From Bacillus_BD sp050389805 (GTDB taxonomy: Bacteria > Bacillota > Bacilli > Bacillales > Cytobacillaceae): a DNA stretch of 64,000 bases. Positions 34,882 through 43,214 of this stretch are shown piece after piece. The notes below the pieces were generated by a model. That model searched no databases and was not told the origin of the DNA. It worked only from the letters and a program-made list of their open reading frames with translations. Made by a program: the position numbers and the translations under genes. The stretch is from assembly GCF_050389805.1 (NCBI RefSeq), contig NZ_CP130945.1, forward strand, positions 868,001 to 932,000, read 5' to 3'. How positions within the stretch are numbered: position 1 is the stretch's first letter; every line of letters begins with the position of its first letter.

Positions 34882-36156
34882 ATGAGAACGGTGAAAATCA
34901 TAAAGGTAACTGAGGATATCTCAATAAAAAGATCTGTAGACAATGGGACCGAAGATCAACGAGCTATTGTAAAAGACATCATTACAAAAGTAAAAAATGA
35001 AGGCGATGTAGCACTAAAACTCTATACTGAAAAGTTTGATGGAGTGTCATTAGATTCATTAGTCGTTCAGACTGAAGAAATCGAAGAGGCTTACAATCTA
35101 GTTTCAGATGAGATCATTGAAATTATCAAAGAGGCAGCAGTTAATATTCGCTTCTTCCATGAAAAACAACTTAGGAACTCATGGATGACAACAGACAAAA
35201 ACGGAACAATGTTAGGACAAAAAGTGACTCCACTTGATTCAGTTGGGGTTTATGTACCTGGTGGTACAGCAGCCTATCCTTCATCTGTATTGATGAATGT
35301 GGTTCCCGCTCAAGTGGCTGGTGTAGAGCGTATTGTCATGGTATCCCCACCAGGAAAAGATGGGAAACTACCTGCAGGTGTATTGGTAGCGGCTAAAGAA
35401 GCAGGTGTTAAGGAAATCTATAAGGTTGGAGGAGCGCAGGCGATTGCTGCTCTAGCTTATGGAACAGAAACCATCCAGTCCGTTGATAAAATCACTGGAC
35501 CAGGCAATATTTTTGTTGCGTTAGCAAAACGTGAAGTCTTTGGTGATGTGGATATTGATATGATTGCCGGACCAAGTGAAATTGCTATTTTAGCTGACGA
35601 TACAGCTTACCCTAATGAAGTAGCAGCAGATTTATTATCACAGGCTGAGCATGATGCTCGTGCATGTAGTGTCCTTGTTACCCCTTCATATGGCTTAGCA
35701 GAGGCTGTCGCAGTAGAAGTGGAGAAGCAATTAGCTACCTTGCCGCGTCAAGAGATTGCTTCAAAGTCCATAAATGATTATGGGGTTATTTATGTTACAG
35801 AATCAGTAGACGAGGCAATTGAAACGGTTAATAAATTGGCGCCTGAACATCTTGAAATTATAATGGAAAATGCTATGGAAAAGGTCGGTCGTATTCGCCA
35901 TGCGGGTGCCATCTTCATCGGAAGATACAGCTCAGAACCAGTAGGCGACTATTTTGCTGGTCCTAACCATGTATTACCTACAAATGGGACTGCAAGGTTT
36001 TCAAGCCCATTAAATGTTGATGATTTCCAAAAGAAATCAAGCCTAATCATGTATAGTGAGCAAGCTTTTAACGAGAACCGTGCGAAAATTGCTGCATTTG
36101 CTCGACTTGAGGGACTTGAAGCCCATGCGAGAGCGATAGAATCTCGAGGAAAATAA
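34882..36156 (+). CDS. hisD: Histidinol dehydrogenase
   Basis: A 424-residue zinc enzyme that oxidises L-histidinol in two NAD-dependent steps to L-histidine, the last reactions of the pathway. The family features are VYVPGGTAAYPSSVLMN (about 110-130), the GPGNIFVALAKR NAD-binding stretch, QAEHDARACS and the C-terminal AGPNHVLPTNGTARF. ATG at 34882 is used; GTG at 34891 (MKIIKVTEDIS) is a possible start because the Shine-Dalgarno sequence (AAGGTTAGG) is weak. Confidence 0.97.
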   Translation: MRTVKIIKVTEDISIKRSVDNGTEDQRAIVKDIITKVKNEGDVALKLYTEKFDGVSLDSLVVQTEEIEEAYNLVSDEIIEIIKEAAVNIRFFHEKQLRNSWMTTDKNGTMLGQKVTPLDSVGVYVPGGTAAYPSSVLMNVVPAQVAGVERIVMVSPPGKDGKLPAGVLVAAKEAGVKEIYKVGGAQAIAALAYGTETIQSVDKITGPGNIFVALAKREVFGDVDIDMIAGPSEIAILADDTAYPNEVAADLLSQAEHDARACSVLVTPSYGLAEAVAVEVEKQLATLPRQEIASKSINDYGVIYVTESVDEAIETVNKLAPEHLEIIMENAMEKVGRIRHAGAIFIGRYSSEPVGDYFAGPNHVLPTNGTARFSSPLNVDDFQKKSSLIMYSEQAFNENRAKIAAFARLEGLEAHARAIESRGK

Positions 36157-36157
36157 G

Positions 36158-36270
36158 TGAAACAAGGGGACGGTTCTCCTTGTTTCACATTGTATGGTTA
36201 AATTAAATGTTGATAAATGAATTACACATTTTTAGTAATAATGAAACAAGGAGAACCGTCCCTTGTTTCA
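36158..36270. repeat. Paired family B repeats between hisD and hisB
   Basis: Two 29-30 bp units, 36158-36187 and 36242-36270, are inverted relative to each other around a 54-bp A/T-rich centre. Each unit is itself palindromic (TGAAACAAGG…CCTTGTTTCA) and has an oriented centre, GGACGGTTCT in the first and its complement AGAACCGTC in the second. The unit starts 2 bp after the hisD stop and ends 14 bp before hisB. Confidence 0.85.
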
Positions 36271-36284
36271 AAAAGGAGAGTTGA

Positions 36285-36875
36285 ATGATGTCGAGATCGG
36301 CTTCTATTAGCAGAAAAACGAATGAAACCAATATTGAACTGTCATTAAATATAGACGGAACCGGTGTATCGGATTTAGAAACAGGGGTTCCTTTTTTAAC
36401 TCATATGCTGGATCTGTTTGCCAAGCATGGTCAATTTGATTTAACAGTGAATGCAAATGGTGATATCGAAATTGATGATCACCATACAACTGAAGATATC
36501 GGAATTTGCCTTGGACATGTTTTAAGAGAAGCTTTAGGTGATAAAAAAGGGATTAAACGATATGGCTCCGCAACTATTCCAATGGATGAAACCCTTGCAA
36601 CGGTTGCCGTTGATTTAAGCAACCGTCCCCATTTTGAAATGCGCGCGGATTTTCCAAGCCAAAAGGTAGGAACCTTTGATACGGAACTTGTACATGAGTT
36701 CTTGTGGAAATTAGCCGTTGAAGCAAGAATGAATTTACATGTTATTGTTCATTATGGGCAAAACACACATCATATTATTGAGGCCATCTTTAAAGCATTG
36801 GCTAGAGCACTTGATGAAGCCACTACCGTTGATCCACGGGTTAAAGGGGTTCCATCGTCAAAGGGGATGCTATAA
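36285..36875 (+). CDS. hisB: Imidazoleglycerol-phosphate dehydratase
   Basis: A 196-residue monofunctional IGPD that converts imidazoleglycerol phosphate to imidazoleacetol phosphate using two manganese ions. The metal-binding His/Glu signatures DHHTTEDIGICLG (about residue 65) and HVIVHYGQNTHHIIEA (about 145) are intact. AAAGGAGAG lies upstream of two consecutive ATGs (36285 and 36288). The stop is directly followed by the hisH ATG. Confidence 0.97.
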   Translation: MMSRSASISRKTNETNIELSLNIDGTGVSDLETGVPFLTHMLDLFAKHGQFDLTVNANGDIEIDDHHTTEDIGICLGHVLREALGDKKGIKRYGSATIPMDETLATVAVDLSNRPHFEMRADFPSQKVGTFDTELVHEFLWKLAVEARMNLHVIVHYGQNTHHIIEAIFKALARALDEATTVDPRVKGVPSSKGML

Positions 36876-37493
36876 ATGATTGGTGTTGTAGACTATGGAA
36901 TGGGGAATCTATTCAGTGTGAGTCAAGCATTGAAACGTTTAGAAGTACCTTATTTCATTTCTGAAGAACCAACCGAGTTAGCAAAAGCGGACGGGTTGAT
37001 TTTACCAGGTGTTGGTGCTTTTAAAGATGCGATGGTTCTTCTTAATGAGTCAGGATTGGCTGATTTTATTCATGAATATGTAAAAACAGGAAAACCACTC
37101 CTTGGCATTTGTCTTGGAATGCAGCTTCTTTTTGAAGAAAGTGAAGAAGGTGGTTTTTCAAAGGGATTAGGTCTTTTACCAGGACGTGTCGTTCGCTTTC
37201 CCGGCAAGTCAGGTAGCGAGGGATTATATAAAGTGCCTCATATGGGCTGGAATCGTCTAGAGTGGGTAAATCCCTCTCCAATCACAAAAGAATTGGAAGA
37301 GGATTATGCTTATTTCGTTCATTCTTTTTATGTCCAAACAGACAATGAAGAAATTTTAATTGGTAAATCATCTTACTATGAAGAGGTCCCAGCAGTAGTT
37401 GGTCGAGAAAACATCTATGGCATGCAATTTCACCCGGAAAAAAGCAGTAAACTAGGTGTAAAGCTACTTACTAATTTTACAAAATTAATTTGA
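36876..37493 (+). CDS. hisH: Imidazole glycerol phosphate synthase, glutaminase subunit
   Basis: A class I glutamine amidotransferase of 205 residues that supplies ammonia to HisF. Catalytic Cys in GICLGMQLLFEES (about residue 80) and the His-Glu pair in MQFHPEKSS (about 183) are present; the oxyanion strand is GVGAFKD. Starts on the base after the hisB stop and has a TAATTTGA end adjoining a repeat pair before hisA. Confidence 0.97.
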   Translation: MIGVVDYGMGNLFSVSQALKRLEVPYFISEEPTELAKADGLILPGVGAFKDAMVLLNESGLADFIHEYVKTGKPLLGICLGMQLLFEESEEGGFSKGLGLLPGRVVRFPGKSGSEGLYKVPHMGWNRLEWVNPSPITKELEEDYAYFVHSFYVQTDNEEILIGKSSYYEEVPAVVGRENIYGMQFHPEKSSKLGVKLLTNFTKLI

Positions 37494-37605
37494 AACATAG
37501 GGACGGTTCTCATGTTTCAAGCGGCGTTCTTGTTTGAAAAATAAATCATTCATGGGTATGGTCCGTGTTATAAAAATGGAACACGAGAACCGTCCCCATG
37601 TTTCA
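37491..37605. repeat. Paired family B repeats between hisH and hisA
   Basis: Units 37491-37519 and 37577-37605, both 29 bp, are inverted relative to each other around 57 bp. The outer form is TGAAACATAG…CATGTTTCA with centre GGACGGTTCT, and the second has GAGAACCGTCCCCATG. Total length is 115 bp against 113 bp for the hisD-hisB pair, and the first unit begins at the hisH stop. Confidence 0.85.
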
Positions 37606-37627
37606 CAATGGAAGGAGAGTGGATAGG

Positions 37628-38362
37628 ATGGCATTTACAATTTATCCTGCGATCGATATGCGGGGTGGAAAATGTGTTCGATTGATTCAAGGGGATTATA
37701 ATAAAGAAACGGTTTATGGGGATTCTCCTTTTGATATGGCAAAGTCCTTTAAAGAAGCGGGAGCAAGTTGGATACATATGGTGGATTTGGATGGTGCAAA
37801 AGATGGAAAACGGGTTAATGATACATTTGTCGTTCAAGCAGCAAAAGAGCTAAACGTTAATGTTCAAATCGGTGGCGGCATCCGAACTGAAGAAGATATT
37901 GTTCACTACTTACAAAATGGCGTAACGAGGGTCATTATTGGCAGCATGGCCATCTCCAATCCCCAGTTCGCGATTGATATGATCAAAAAGTATGGAAAAC
38001 AAATTGCCATTGGCATTGATGCGAAGGACGGTTACGTAGCTACACATGGTTGGTTGAACACATCAGAAGCAAAAGCTATTGAGGTAGGGAAAAGATTTGC
38101 AGACGCTGGATGTGAAACGTTTATTTTCACCGATATTGCTACAGATGGTATGCTCACTGGTCCGAATATTGAAGCCGTTAAACAAATGGCGATCGAAACA
38201 GGGAAAAATGTGATTGCTTCTGGTGGAGTTAGTAGCCTTGAAGATTTGGTTAATCTAAAAGAGTATGATTCTCAAGGGGTTAGCGGAGCAATCGTTGGAA
38301 AAGCCATTTATGAAGGTCGTTTCACAGTAGCAGACGCATTGAAAAAGGTGGGAGAATCATGA
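37628..38362 (+). CDS. hisA: Phosphoribosylformimino-5-aminoimidazole carboxamide ribotide isomerase
   Basis: A 244-residue TIM barrel that isomerises ProFAR to PRFAR. The N-terminal strand IYPAIDMRGGKCVRL carries catalytic Asp (AID), and the phosphate-binding stretches are GGGIRTEED (about 78) and ASGGVSS (about 200). The second catalytic Asp is in IFTDIATDGML. ATG at 37628 follows GGAAGGAGAG. It overlaps hisF through ATGA. Confidence 0.97.
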   Translation: MAFTIYPAIDMRGGKCVRLIQGDYNKETVYGDSPFDMAKSFKEAGASWIHMVDLDGAKDGKRVNDTFVVQAAKELNVNVQIGGGIRTEEDIVHYLQNGVTRVIIGSMAISNPQFAIDMIKKYGKQIAIGIDAKDGYVATHGWLNTSEAKAIEVGKRFADAGCETFIFTDIATDGMLTGPNIEAVKQMAIETGKNVIASGGVSSLEDLVNLKEYDSQGVSGAIVGKAIYEGRFTVADALKKVGES

Positions 38363-39117
38363 TCACAAAACGTATTATTCCTTGTTTAGATGTCAAAGAA
38401 GGACGTGTTGTTAAAGGTGTACAATTTGTGGAGCTTCGTGATGCAGGGGATCCAGTGGAATTAGCACGTTTTTATGATGAACAAGGCGCAGATGAACTTG
38501 TATTTCTTGATATTTCTGCTTCCCATGAAGGTCGAAAAACAATGGTAGAAGTCGTAAAGTCAGTTGCTTCAGAACTTGCAATTCCTTTCACGGTTGGCGG
38601 TGGGATCAACTCACTTGAAGATATGAAACGAATTTTACGTGCTGGTGCAGATAAGGTATCATTAAATACAGCAGCTGTTATGAATCCTGAATTGATTACA
38701 GAAGGAGCCGATTTTTTTGGTTCCCAATGTATTGTCGTGGCAATTGATGCAAAATGGGATGAGGAATTGGGGTCATGGCGTGTGTATACCCATGGAGGTC
38801 GCACCCCTGTTGATAAAGAGGTTATTACGTGGGCAAAAGAAGTGGTTGAACGAGGAGCTGGAGAAATTCTTCTAACAAGCATGGATTCTGACGGTGAGAA
38901 AAAGGGATTTGATTTGCCTTTAACAAAAGCAGTAAGTGAAGCCGTTTCAGTTCCTGTGATTGCCTCAGGTGGGGCCGGTAATGCTGAACACTTTGTAGAA
39001 GCTTTCGTTGAAGGAAAGGCTGACGCAGCTTTAGCAGCATCCATTTTTCATTATAAAGAAACCTCAGTCAATGAAGTTAAGTCCTACCTAAGGGATAAAG
39101 GTGTGAATGTAAGATGA
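38359..39117 (+). CDS. hisF: Imidazole glycerol phosphate synthase, cyclase subunit
   Basis: A 252-residue TIM barrel that, with HisH, converts PRFAR and ammonia into imidazole glycerol phosphate and AICAR. Catalytic Asp residues are in IPCLDVKEGR (Asp11) and AIDAKWD (about 130). Phosphate loops GGGINSLED and ASGGAGNAEH are present. It overlaps hisA and hisI by 4 bp each, so these genes are translationally coupled. Confidence 0.97.
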   Translation: MITKRIIPCLDVKEGRVVKGVQFVELRDAGDPVELARFYDEQGADELVFLDISASHEGRKTMVEVVKSVASELAIPFTVGGGINSLEDMKRILRAGADKVSLNTAAVMNPELITEGADFFGSQCIVVAIDAKWDEELGSWRVYTHGGRTPVDKEVITWAKEVVERGAGEILLTSMDSDGEKKGFDLPLTKAVSEAVSVPVIASGGAGNAEHFVEAFVEGKADAALAASIFHYKETSVNEVKSYLRDKGVNVR

Positions 39118-39761
39118 ACCTAGAAGATGTTAAATTTGATGAAAAAGGGTTAATTCCAGCGATTGTTCAAGATGCTTCGACGAAAGAAGTGTTAACCTTA
39201 GCGTATATGAACCGGACTTCATTAGAAAAGTCCATTGAGTCGGGTGAAACTTGGTTCTACAGCCGTTCTCGTCAAGAGTTGTGGCATAAAGGAGCAACAA
39301 GCGGGAATACACAAAAAATCATTTCAATGAAACTTGATTGTGATCGAGATGCCATCGTCGTCCTTGTAAATCCAGCAGGACCTGCCTGTCATACGGGTGA
39401 AATTAGTTGCTTCAATGAATCTATTTATTCCAAAGAAGGTGCAGCAAGCATGAGTGCAAACTTATCTGATTATCAAATTTTGGTTACTCTTGAAGAAGTA
39501 ATCGCACAACGTGAAAAAGAACGTCCAGAAGGAGCTTATACGACTTATTTATTTGAACAAGGAGTCGATAAGATCCTAAAAAAAGTCGGGGAAGAAGCAA
39601 CCGAAGTTGTCATCGCAGCGAAAAATCGCAGCAAGGAAGAACTAAAATGGGAAGCTTCTGATCTACTCTATCACCTTATGGTTTTACTACGCGAACAAGA
39701 CCTACCCTTTAAAGAGATATTGAAGGTTTTAGAAGAACGACATCTAACAAAAGAAAAATAA
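39114..39761 (+). CDS. hisI: Bifunctional phosphoribosyl-AMP cyclohydrolase / phosphoribosyl-ATP pyrophosphatase
   Basis: A 215-residue HisIE fusion carrying steps 2 and 3 of the pathway. Residues about 1-110 are PRA cyclohydrolase with the zinc motifs LDCDRDAIVVLV and PACHTGEISCF; residues about 115-215 are the helical PRA pyrophosphatase (KVGEEATEVVIAAKN). It is last in the operon and followed by a strong terminator. hisC, hisJ and hisN are not in the window, in line with Bacillus where they lie elsewhere. Confidence 0.97.
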   Translation: MNLEDVKFDEKGLIPAIVQDASTKEVLTLAYMNRTSLEKSIESGETWFYSRSRQELWHKGATSGNTQKIISMKLDCDRDAIVVLVNPAGPACHTGEISCFNESIYSKEGAASMSANLSDYQILVTLEEVIAQREKERPEGAYTTYLFEQGVDKILKKVGEEATEVVIAAKNRSKEELKWEASDLLYHLMVLLREQDLPFKEILKVLEERHLTKEK

Positions 39762-39771
39762 AAACTATGCC

Positions 39772-39808
39772 TGACACTCCAAAAGAAACTTTTGGAGTGT
39801 CAATTTTT
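39772..39808 (+). terminator. Terminator of the his operon
   Basis: TGACACTCCAAAAG pairs perfectly with CTTTTGGAGTGTCA around AAA, followed by ATTTTTG. Confidence 0.9.
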
Positions 39809-40089
39809 GTGGAATCTGAAAGGGAGTCTGATCCAGACAGCAAAGGAAATAATCCAGCTTCTGATCCCAAAATCAACCTAATATGGATAGCAGAAGGACA
39901 GTAAAAAGTAAAAGCTAATACTAAAGCCCCGATCTAACCACAGCCCTCATTCAATTATAATTCTGTAAGCACCAATGCCAATCTGAATTCTTAACATAGC
40001 AAATATACAAGGAATGGTCTTTTGGAGAGCATTTATTTGTGGTATAATTGTTTAGTTGAGAACAATAAGAAAATAAAATGGAGGGTTTC
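39809..40089 (+). other. Intergenic region upstream of the TPR gene
   Basis: No gene or repeat is recognised. A TATAAT (about 40042-40047) with a weak TTTTGG-type -35 is the likely promoter. Confidence 0.4.
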
Positions 40090-41583
40090 ATGAGTAAAAA
40101 CGCTCACGCTAAAACAAAAGGACAGTTGCTGACGTTTATTCCTACTGGTGAATATTATTTCACATTAGGCTTGAAAGCATTCCAACGTCGTGAATTTCAA
40201 AAGGCGATTAAATATTTAAAAAGAGCCATGCACCTAGAACCGGGTGAACCGATGATTGTGTGTCAGTTGGCAATTATTTATACAGAAATTGGTGAATTTC
40301 AACAATCGAATGACCTCCTACATTCAGTACTTGAAGAACTTGATGAAGAAATGATCGAGTGCCATTACTTTCTTGCGAATAACTATGCACATATGGGCTA
40401 CTTTAAAGATGCTTATACTCATTTAACCATTTATTTAGAAAATGATCCGAATGGGGATTTTATCCATGAAGCAGAAGATCTTCTTGAAATTCTTACACTT
40501 GAAGAAGATGTATTAGACGAAGATTCCTATGAGCATGATGATTTAATTATGAAGCAGGAACAGGCTAAAGAATTACTTGAATCTGGCGATTTTTCAAAAG
40601 CAATTAAGCTATTAAAGTCAGTCATCAAAGATTTTCCCGAATACTGGTCAGCTTATAATAATTTAGCCTTAGCCTATTTTTATTTAGGAGAAATTGAAAA
40701 AGCAGCTGGCGTGTTGGATCAAGTCATGGAGAAAAATCCAGGCAATCTACATGCTGTATGCAACAAACTTGTATTTGCTTTCTTCCAGCAGGATTTTCAA
40801 GAGGTGAAGGAAATCTCATCACTTCTGAAAAAAGTAAAGCCAATGTCATCTGAACATCAATTTAAACTAGGTGCCACTTTTGCATTAATTGGTGAATATG
40901 AAGCAGCCTATGGCTGGTTTCATAAACTTTATAAGCAAGGTTTTAATGGGGATGGTCCTTTTTATTATTGGTTTTCCTATGCATCCTACTTTACAGGTAG
41001 AGAACAGCTGGCACATTCCTTATGGGATAAGGTCCTTCAAATCAATCCGCAAAAAAAGGATTTAGCGCCATGGAATAACGAAAATGCACATATAAACGGA
41101 CTTGAGAAATATGATACATGGATTTTGAAGTATTTGGAAAGTGATTTGATTGAAGAGAGATTATTTGCGGTTTTTCTATTATCAAAATCGGATCACAAGG
41201 AATCCATCCTTACAAAGACAGAAGTTCGTGAGAATAAAAAATTTTCTAAACTAGAGAATCAATACGTATCCTTTGTGAAGGATAAACAAGCAGATGATGG
41301 TCAAATGGTTGTGGCCCACGAAACAGCTCAACTATTGTACCAATATCATCATCCTGTTGGTACCGTAGAAGCAAGCCTATATTTACTATGGTTTTCTGTA
41401 TTTACCGAATTAAATAAGGCAAAGGTTTCACTTAAAAATGAAAAAGCCTTAGCAGCGGCTATGGATTATATTTGGAAAAAATTAAGAAGAGAAAAATGTT
41501 CCCAGCAACAGATAGCTCATCAGTATGGACTTTCTTCCTCGACATTACAGAAATACGTAAAGTTAATTAATGAATATCTTTAA
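40090..41583 (+). CDS. yvcD: TPR-repeat protein with C-terminal helix-turn-helix, YvcD-like
   Basis: A 497-residue protein rich in tetratricopeptide repeats. Clear TPR pairs lie at about residues 22-130 (LGLKAFQRREFQKAIKYLKRA, then the next unit) and about 155-245 (LLESGDFSKAIKLLKSVI…YNNLALAYFYLGEIEKAAGVL). The last 30 residues (CSQQQIAHQYGLSSSTLQKYV) look like a helix-turn-helix, so the protein may act on DNA or on a regulator. ATG at 40090 follows GGAGGG; an upstream ATG at 40078 has no ribosome site. The position before trxB matches B. subtilis yvcD. Function unknown. Confidence 0.8.
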   Translation: MSKNAHAKTKGQLLTFIPTGEYYFTLGLKAFQRREFQKAIKYLKRAMHLEPGEPMIVCQLAIIYTEIGEFQQSNDLLHSVLEELDEEMIECHYFLANNYAHMGYFKDAYTHLTIYLENDPNGDFIHEAEDLLEILTLEEDVLDEDSYEHDDLIMKQEQAKELLESGDFSKAIKLLKSVIKDFPEYWSAYNNLALAYFYLGEIEKAAGVLDQVMEKNPGNLHAVCNKLVFAFFQQDFQEVKEISSLLKKVKPMSSEHQFKLGATFALIGEYEAAYGWFHKLYKQGFNGDGPFYYWFSYASYFTGREQLAHSLWDKVLQINPQKKDLAPWNNENAHINGLEKYDTWILKYLESDLIEERLFAVFLLSKSDHKESILTKTEVRENKKFSKLENQYVSFVKDKQADDGQMVVAHETAQLLYQYHHPVGTVEASLYLLWFSVFTELNKAKVSLKNEKALAAAMDYIWKKLRREKCSQQQIAHQYGLSSSTLQKYVKLINEYL

Positions 41584-41682
41584 TTGAGCAGATTGATGGA
41601 CTTAAAGAACGTTCTTTTATAGGATATGGATAAAAGGTCATACTAAAAAGAGATTATGGCTGTTTTATCTATATCCTATTTT

Positions 41683-41882
41683 TTAACTTCATTCAGCAGA
41701 GGTCCTTCTACTACTATAAGTGGGAGATAAAGGGATAAAGGTTTTCAGATTTCAGTTTGGTTTAATCACCGGTTGAATGAAGTTAAGCCTCCGGCGGATG
41801 CCTCGGATTTTTTAGATGTATTTTATCGAGCAAGCTCGATAAAAATCCGGGTGCAAATTCGGCAGGCGAATTTGATTATGTA
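41683..41882 (+). repeat. Family D structured repeat, copy 2 (upstream of trxB)
   Basis: This occupies most of the 336-bp gap 41584-41919. Hairpin 1 pairs TTAACTTCATTCAGC (41683-41697) with GTTGAATGAAGTTAA (41772-41786). Hairpin 2 is TTTTATCGAGC-AA-GCTCGATAAAA (41821-41844), perfect over 11 bp, with outer CGGAT/ATCCG pairing. Hairpin 3 is AAATTCG…CGAATTT (about 41855-41873). It is the best preserved of the three copies seen. Confidence 0.75.
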
Positions 41883-41919
41883 AGATGAAACACGCTAAAA
41901 CAGAAGGAGTGAAAATGGC

Positions 41920-42870
41920 GTGACTGAAGAAAAAATTTATGATGTAATTATCGCGGGTGCAGGTCCAGGTGGAATGACAGCTGCCGTATATACATCCCGT
42001 GCTAACTTATCTACATTGATGATCGAACGAGGAGTTCCTGGTGGACAAATGGCGAACACAGAGGATATTGAAAACTATCCAGGGTTTGAATCCATTTTAG
42101 GACCAGATCTTTCAACAAAAATGTTTGAACATGCAAAGAAGTTCGGTGCCGAATATGCATATGGTGATATTAAAGAAATCATTGACGGTAAAGAATACAA
42201 AACCGTTGTAGCCGGATCCAAACAATACAAAGCTCGTGCGGTTATTATTGCAACTGGTGCAGAATACAAGAAAATTGGCGTACCTGGTGAAAAAGAGTTA
42301 GGTGGCCGAGGTGTTTCGTATTGTGCCGTTTGTGATGGAGCGTTCTTTAAGAACAAACAACTTTTCGTTATTGGCGGTGGAGACTCTGCTGTTGAGGAAG
42401 GCGTGTACTTAACTCGCTTTGCTGAAAAGGTGACCATTGTTCATCGTCGAGATGAATTACGTGCACAAAAAATTCTTCAACAACGTGCTTTTGATAATCC
42501 AAAGGTAGATTTCATTTGGAGTCATACATTAAAACAAATCAACGAAAATGACGGTAAGGTTGGAAGCGTCACTCTTGTTTCAACAAAAGACGGCTCAGAG
42601 CAAGAACTTACTGCAGATGGTGTCTTTATCTATATTGGAATGAATCCACTTTCTAAACCATTCGAAAACCTAGGAATTACAAACGAGAATGGGTATATCG
42701 TTACCAATGAAGTAATGGAAACAAAAGTACCAGGTATTTTCGCAGCAGGTGATATCCGCGATAAGACGCTCCGTCAAGTCGTAACAGCAACTGGTGATGG
42801 AAGTATTGCTGCATCAAGTGCTCAACATTATATCGAAGAATTAATGGAAGAGCTAAAAATCAAATTATAG
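41920..42870 (+). CDS. trxB: Thioredoxin reductase
   Basis: A 316-residue NADPH-dependent flavoprotein that reduces thioredoxin. FAD-binding GAGPGGMTAAVY (about residue 12), NADPH-binding GGGDSAVEEG (about 152), the redox-active CAVC (about 135-138) and C-terminal FAAGDIRDK are all present. GTG at 41920 follows AAGGAGTG; the ATG eight bases upstream is out of frame. Downstream terminator at 43005. Confidence 0.98.
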   Translation: MTEEKIYDVIIAGAGPGGMTAAVYTSRANLSTLMIERGVPGGQMANTEDIENYPGFESILGPDLSTKMFEHAKKFGAEYAYGDIKEIIDGKEYKTVVAGSKQYKARAVIIATGAEYKKIGVPGEKELGGRGVSYCAVCDGAFFKNKQLFVIGGGDSAVEEGVYLTRFAEKVTIVHRRDELRAQKILQQRAFDNPKVDFIWSHTLKQINENDGKVGSVTLVSTKDGSEQELTADGVFIYIGMNPLSKPFENLGITNENGYIVTNEVMETKVPGIFAAGDIRDKTLRQVVTATGDGSIAASSAQHYIEELMEELKIKL

Positions 42871-43004
42871 TTTTTGGCGTAGGGGATCTTATTTCCTGTT
42901 GTAATTTGGTAAAATTTATTAGGTTTTAACGGAAATGTAACAAGAATGAAATATAAATACGTTATGATAAGAATAGAAATTGACCCCCTTTAATAAATAT
43001 TTTT

Positions 43005-43037
43005 AGAAGCGCTAGTTCCCCTAGCGTTCTTTTTTTT
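43005..43037 (+). terminator. Terminator after trxB
   Basis: GAAGCGCTAG pairs with CTAGCGTTC across CCC and is followed by eight T residues. The rest of the 344-bp gap 42871-43214 is A/T-rich; a TATAAT near 43160 is a plausible promoter for the transporter operon. Confidence 0.85.
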
Positions 43038-43214
43038 GCCTTTTTAGTTAAATCCTACATATAAATGGTATGAAGCTTGTATCGAAAAAATGAATAAAAG
43101 AGTGAAGGAACTATCTGAAATATGTATAGTTAATCCTTATCTTTTACATAGGTTATTATAGTATAATTTAATAATTCTTAACTAATACATGTTTATTTAT
43201 TGTAGGAGGAAAAT

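Noticed and set aside
38472..39044. 190-residue open frame antisense to hisF
   Set aside because: Overlaps a fully supported gene, with no ribosome site and a composition that mirrors the coding strand.
43100..43200. PhoP boxes before the phosphonate-type operon
   Set aside because: A few TTA-A-like motifs occur, but the spacing is irregular and the region is very A/T-rich.
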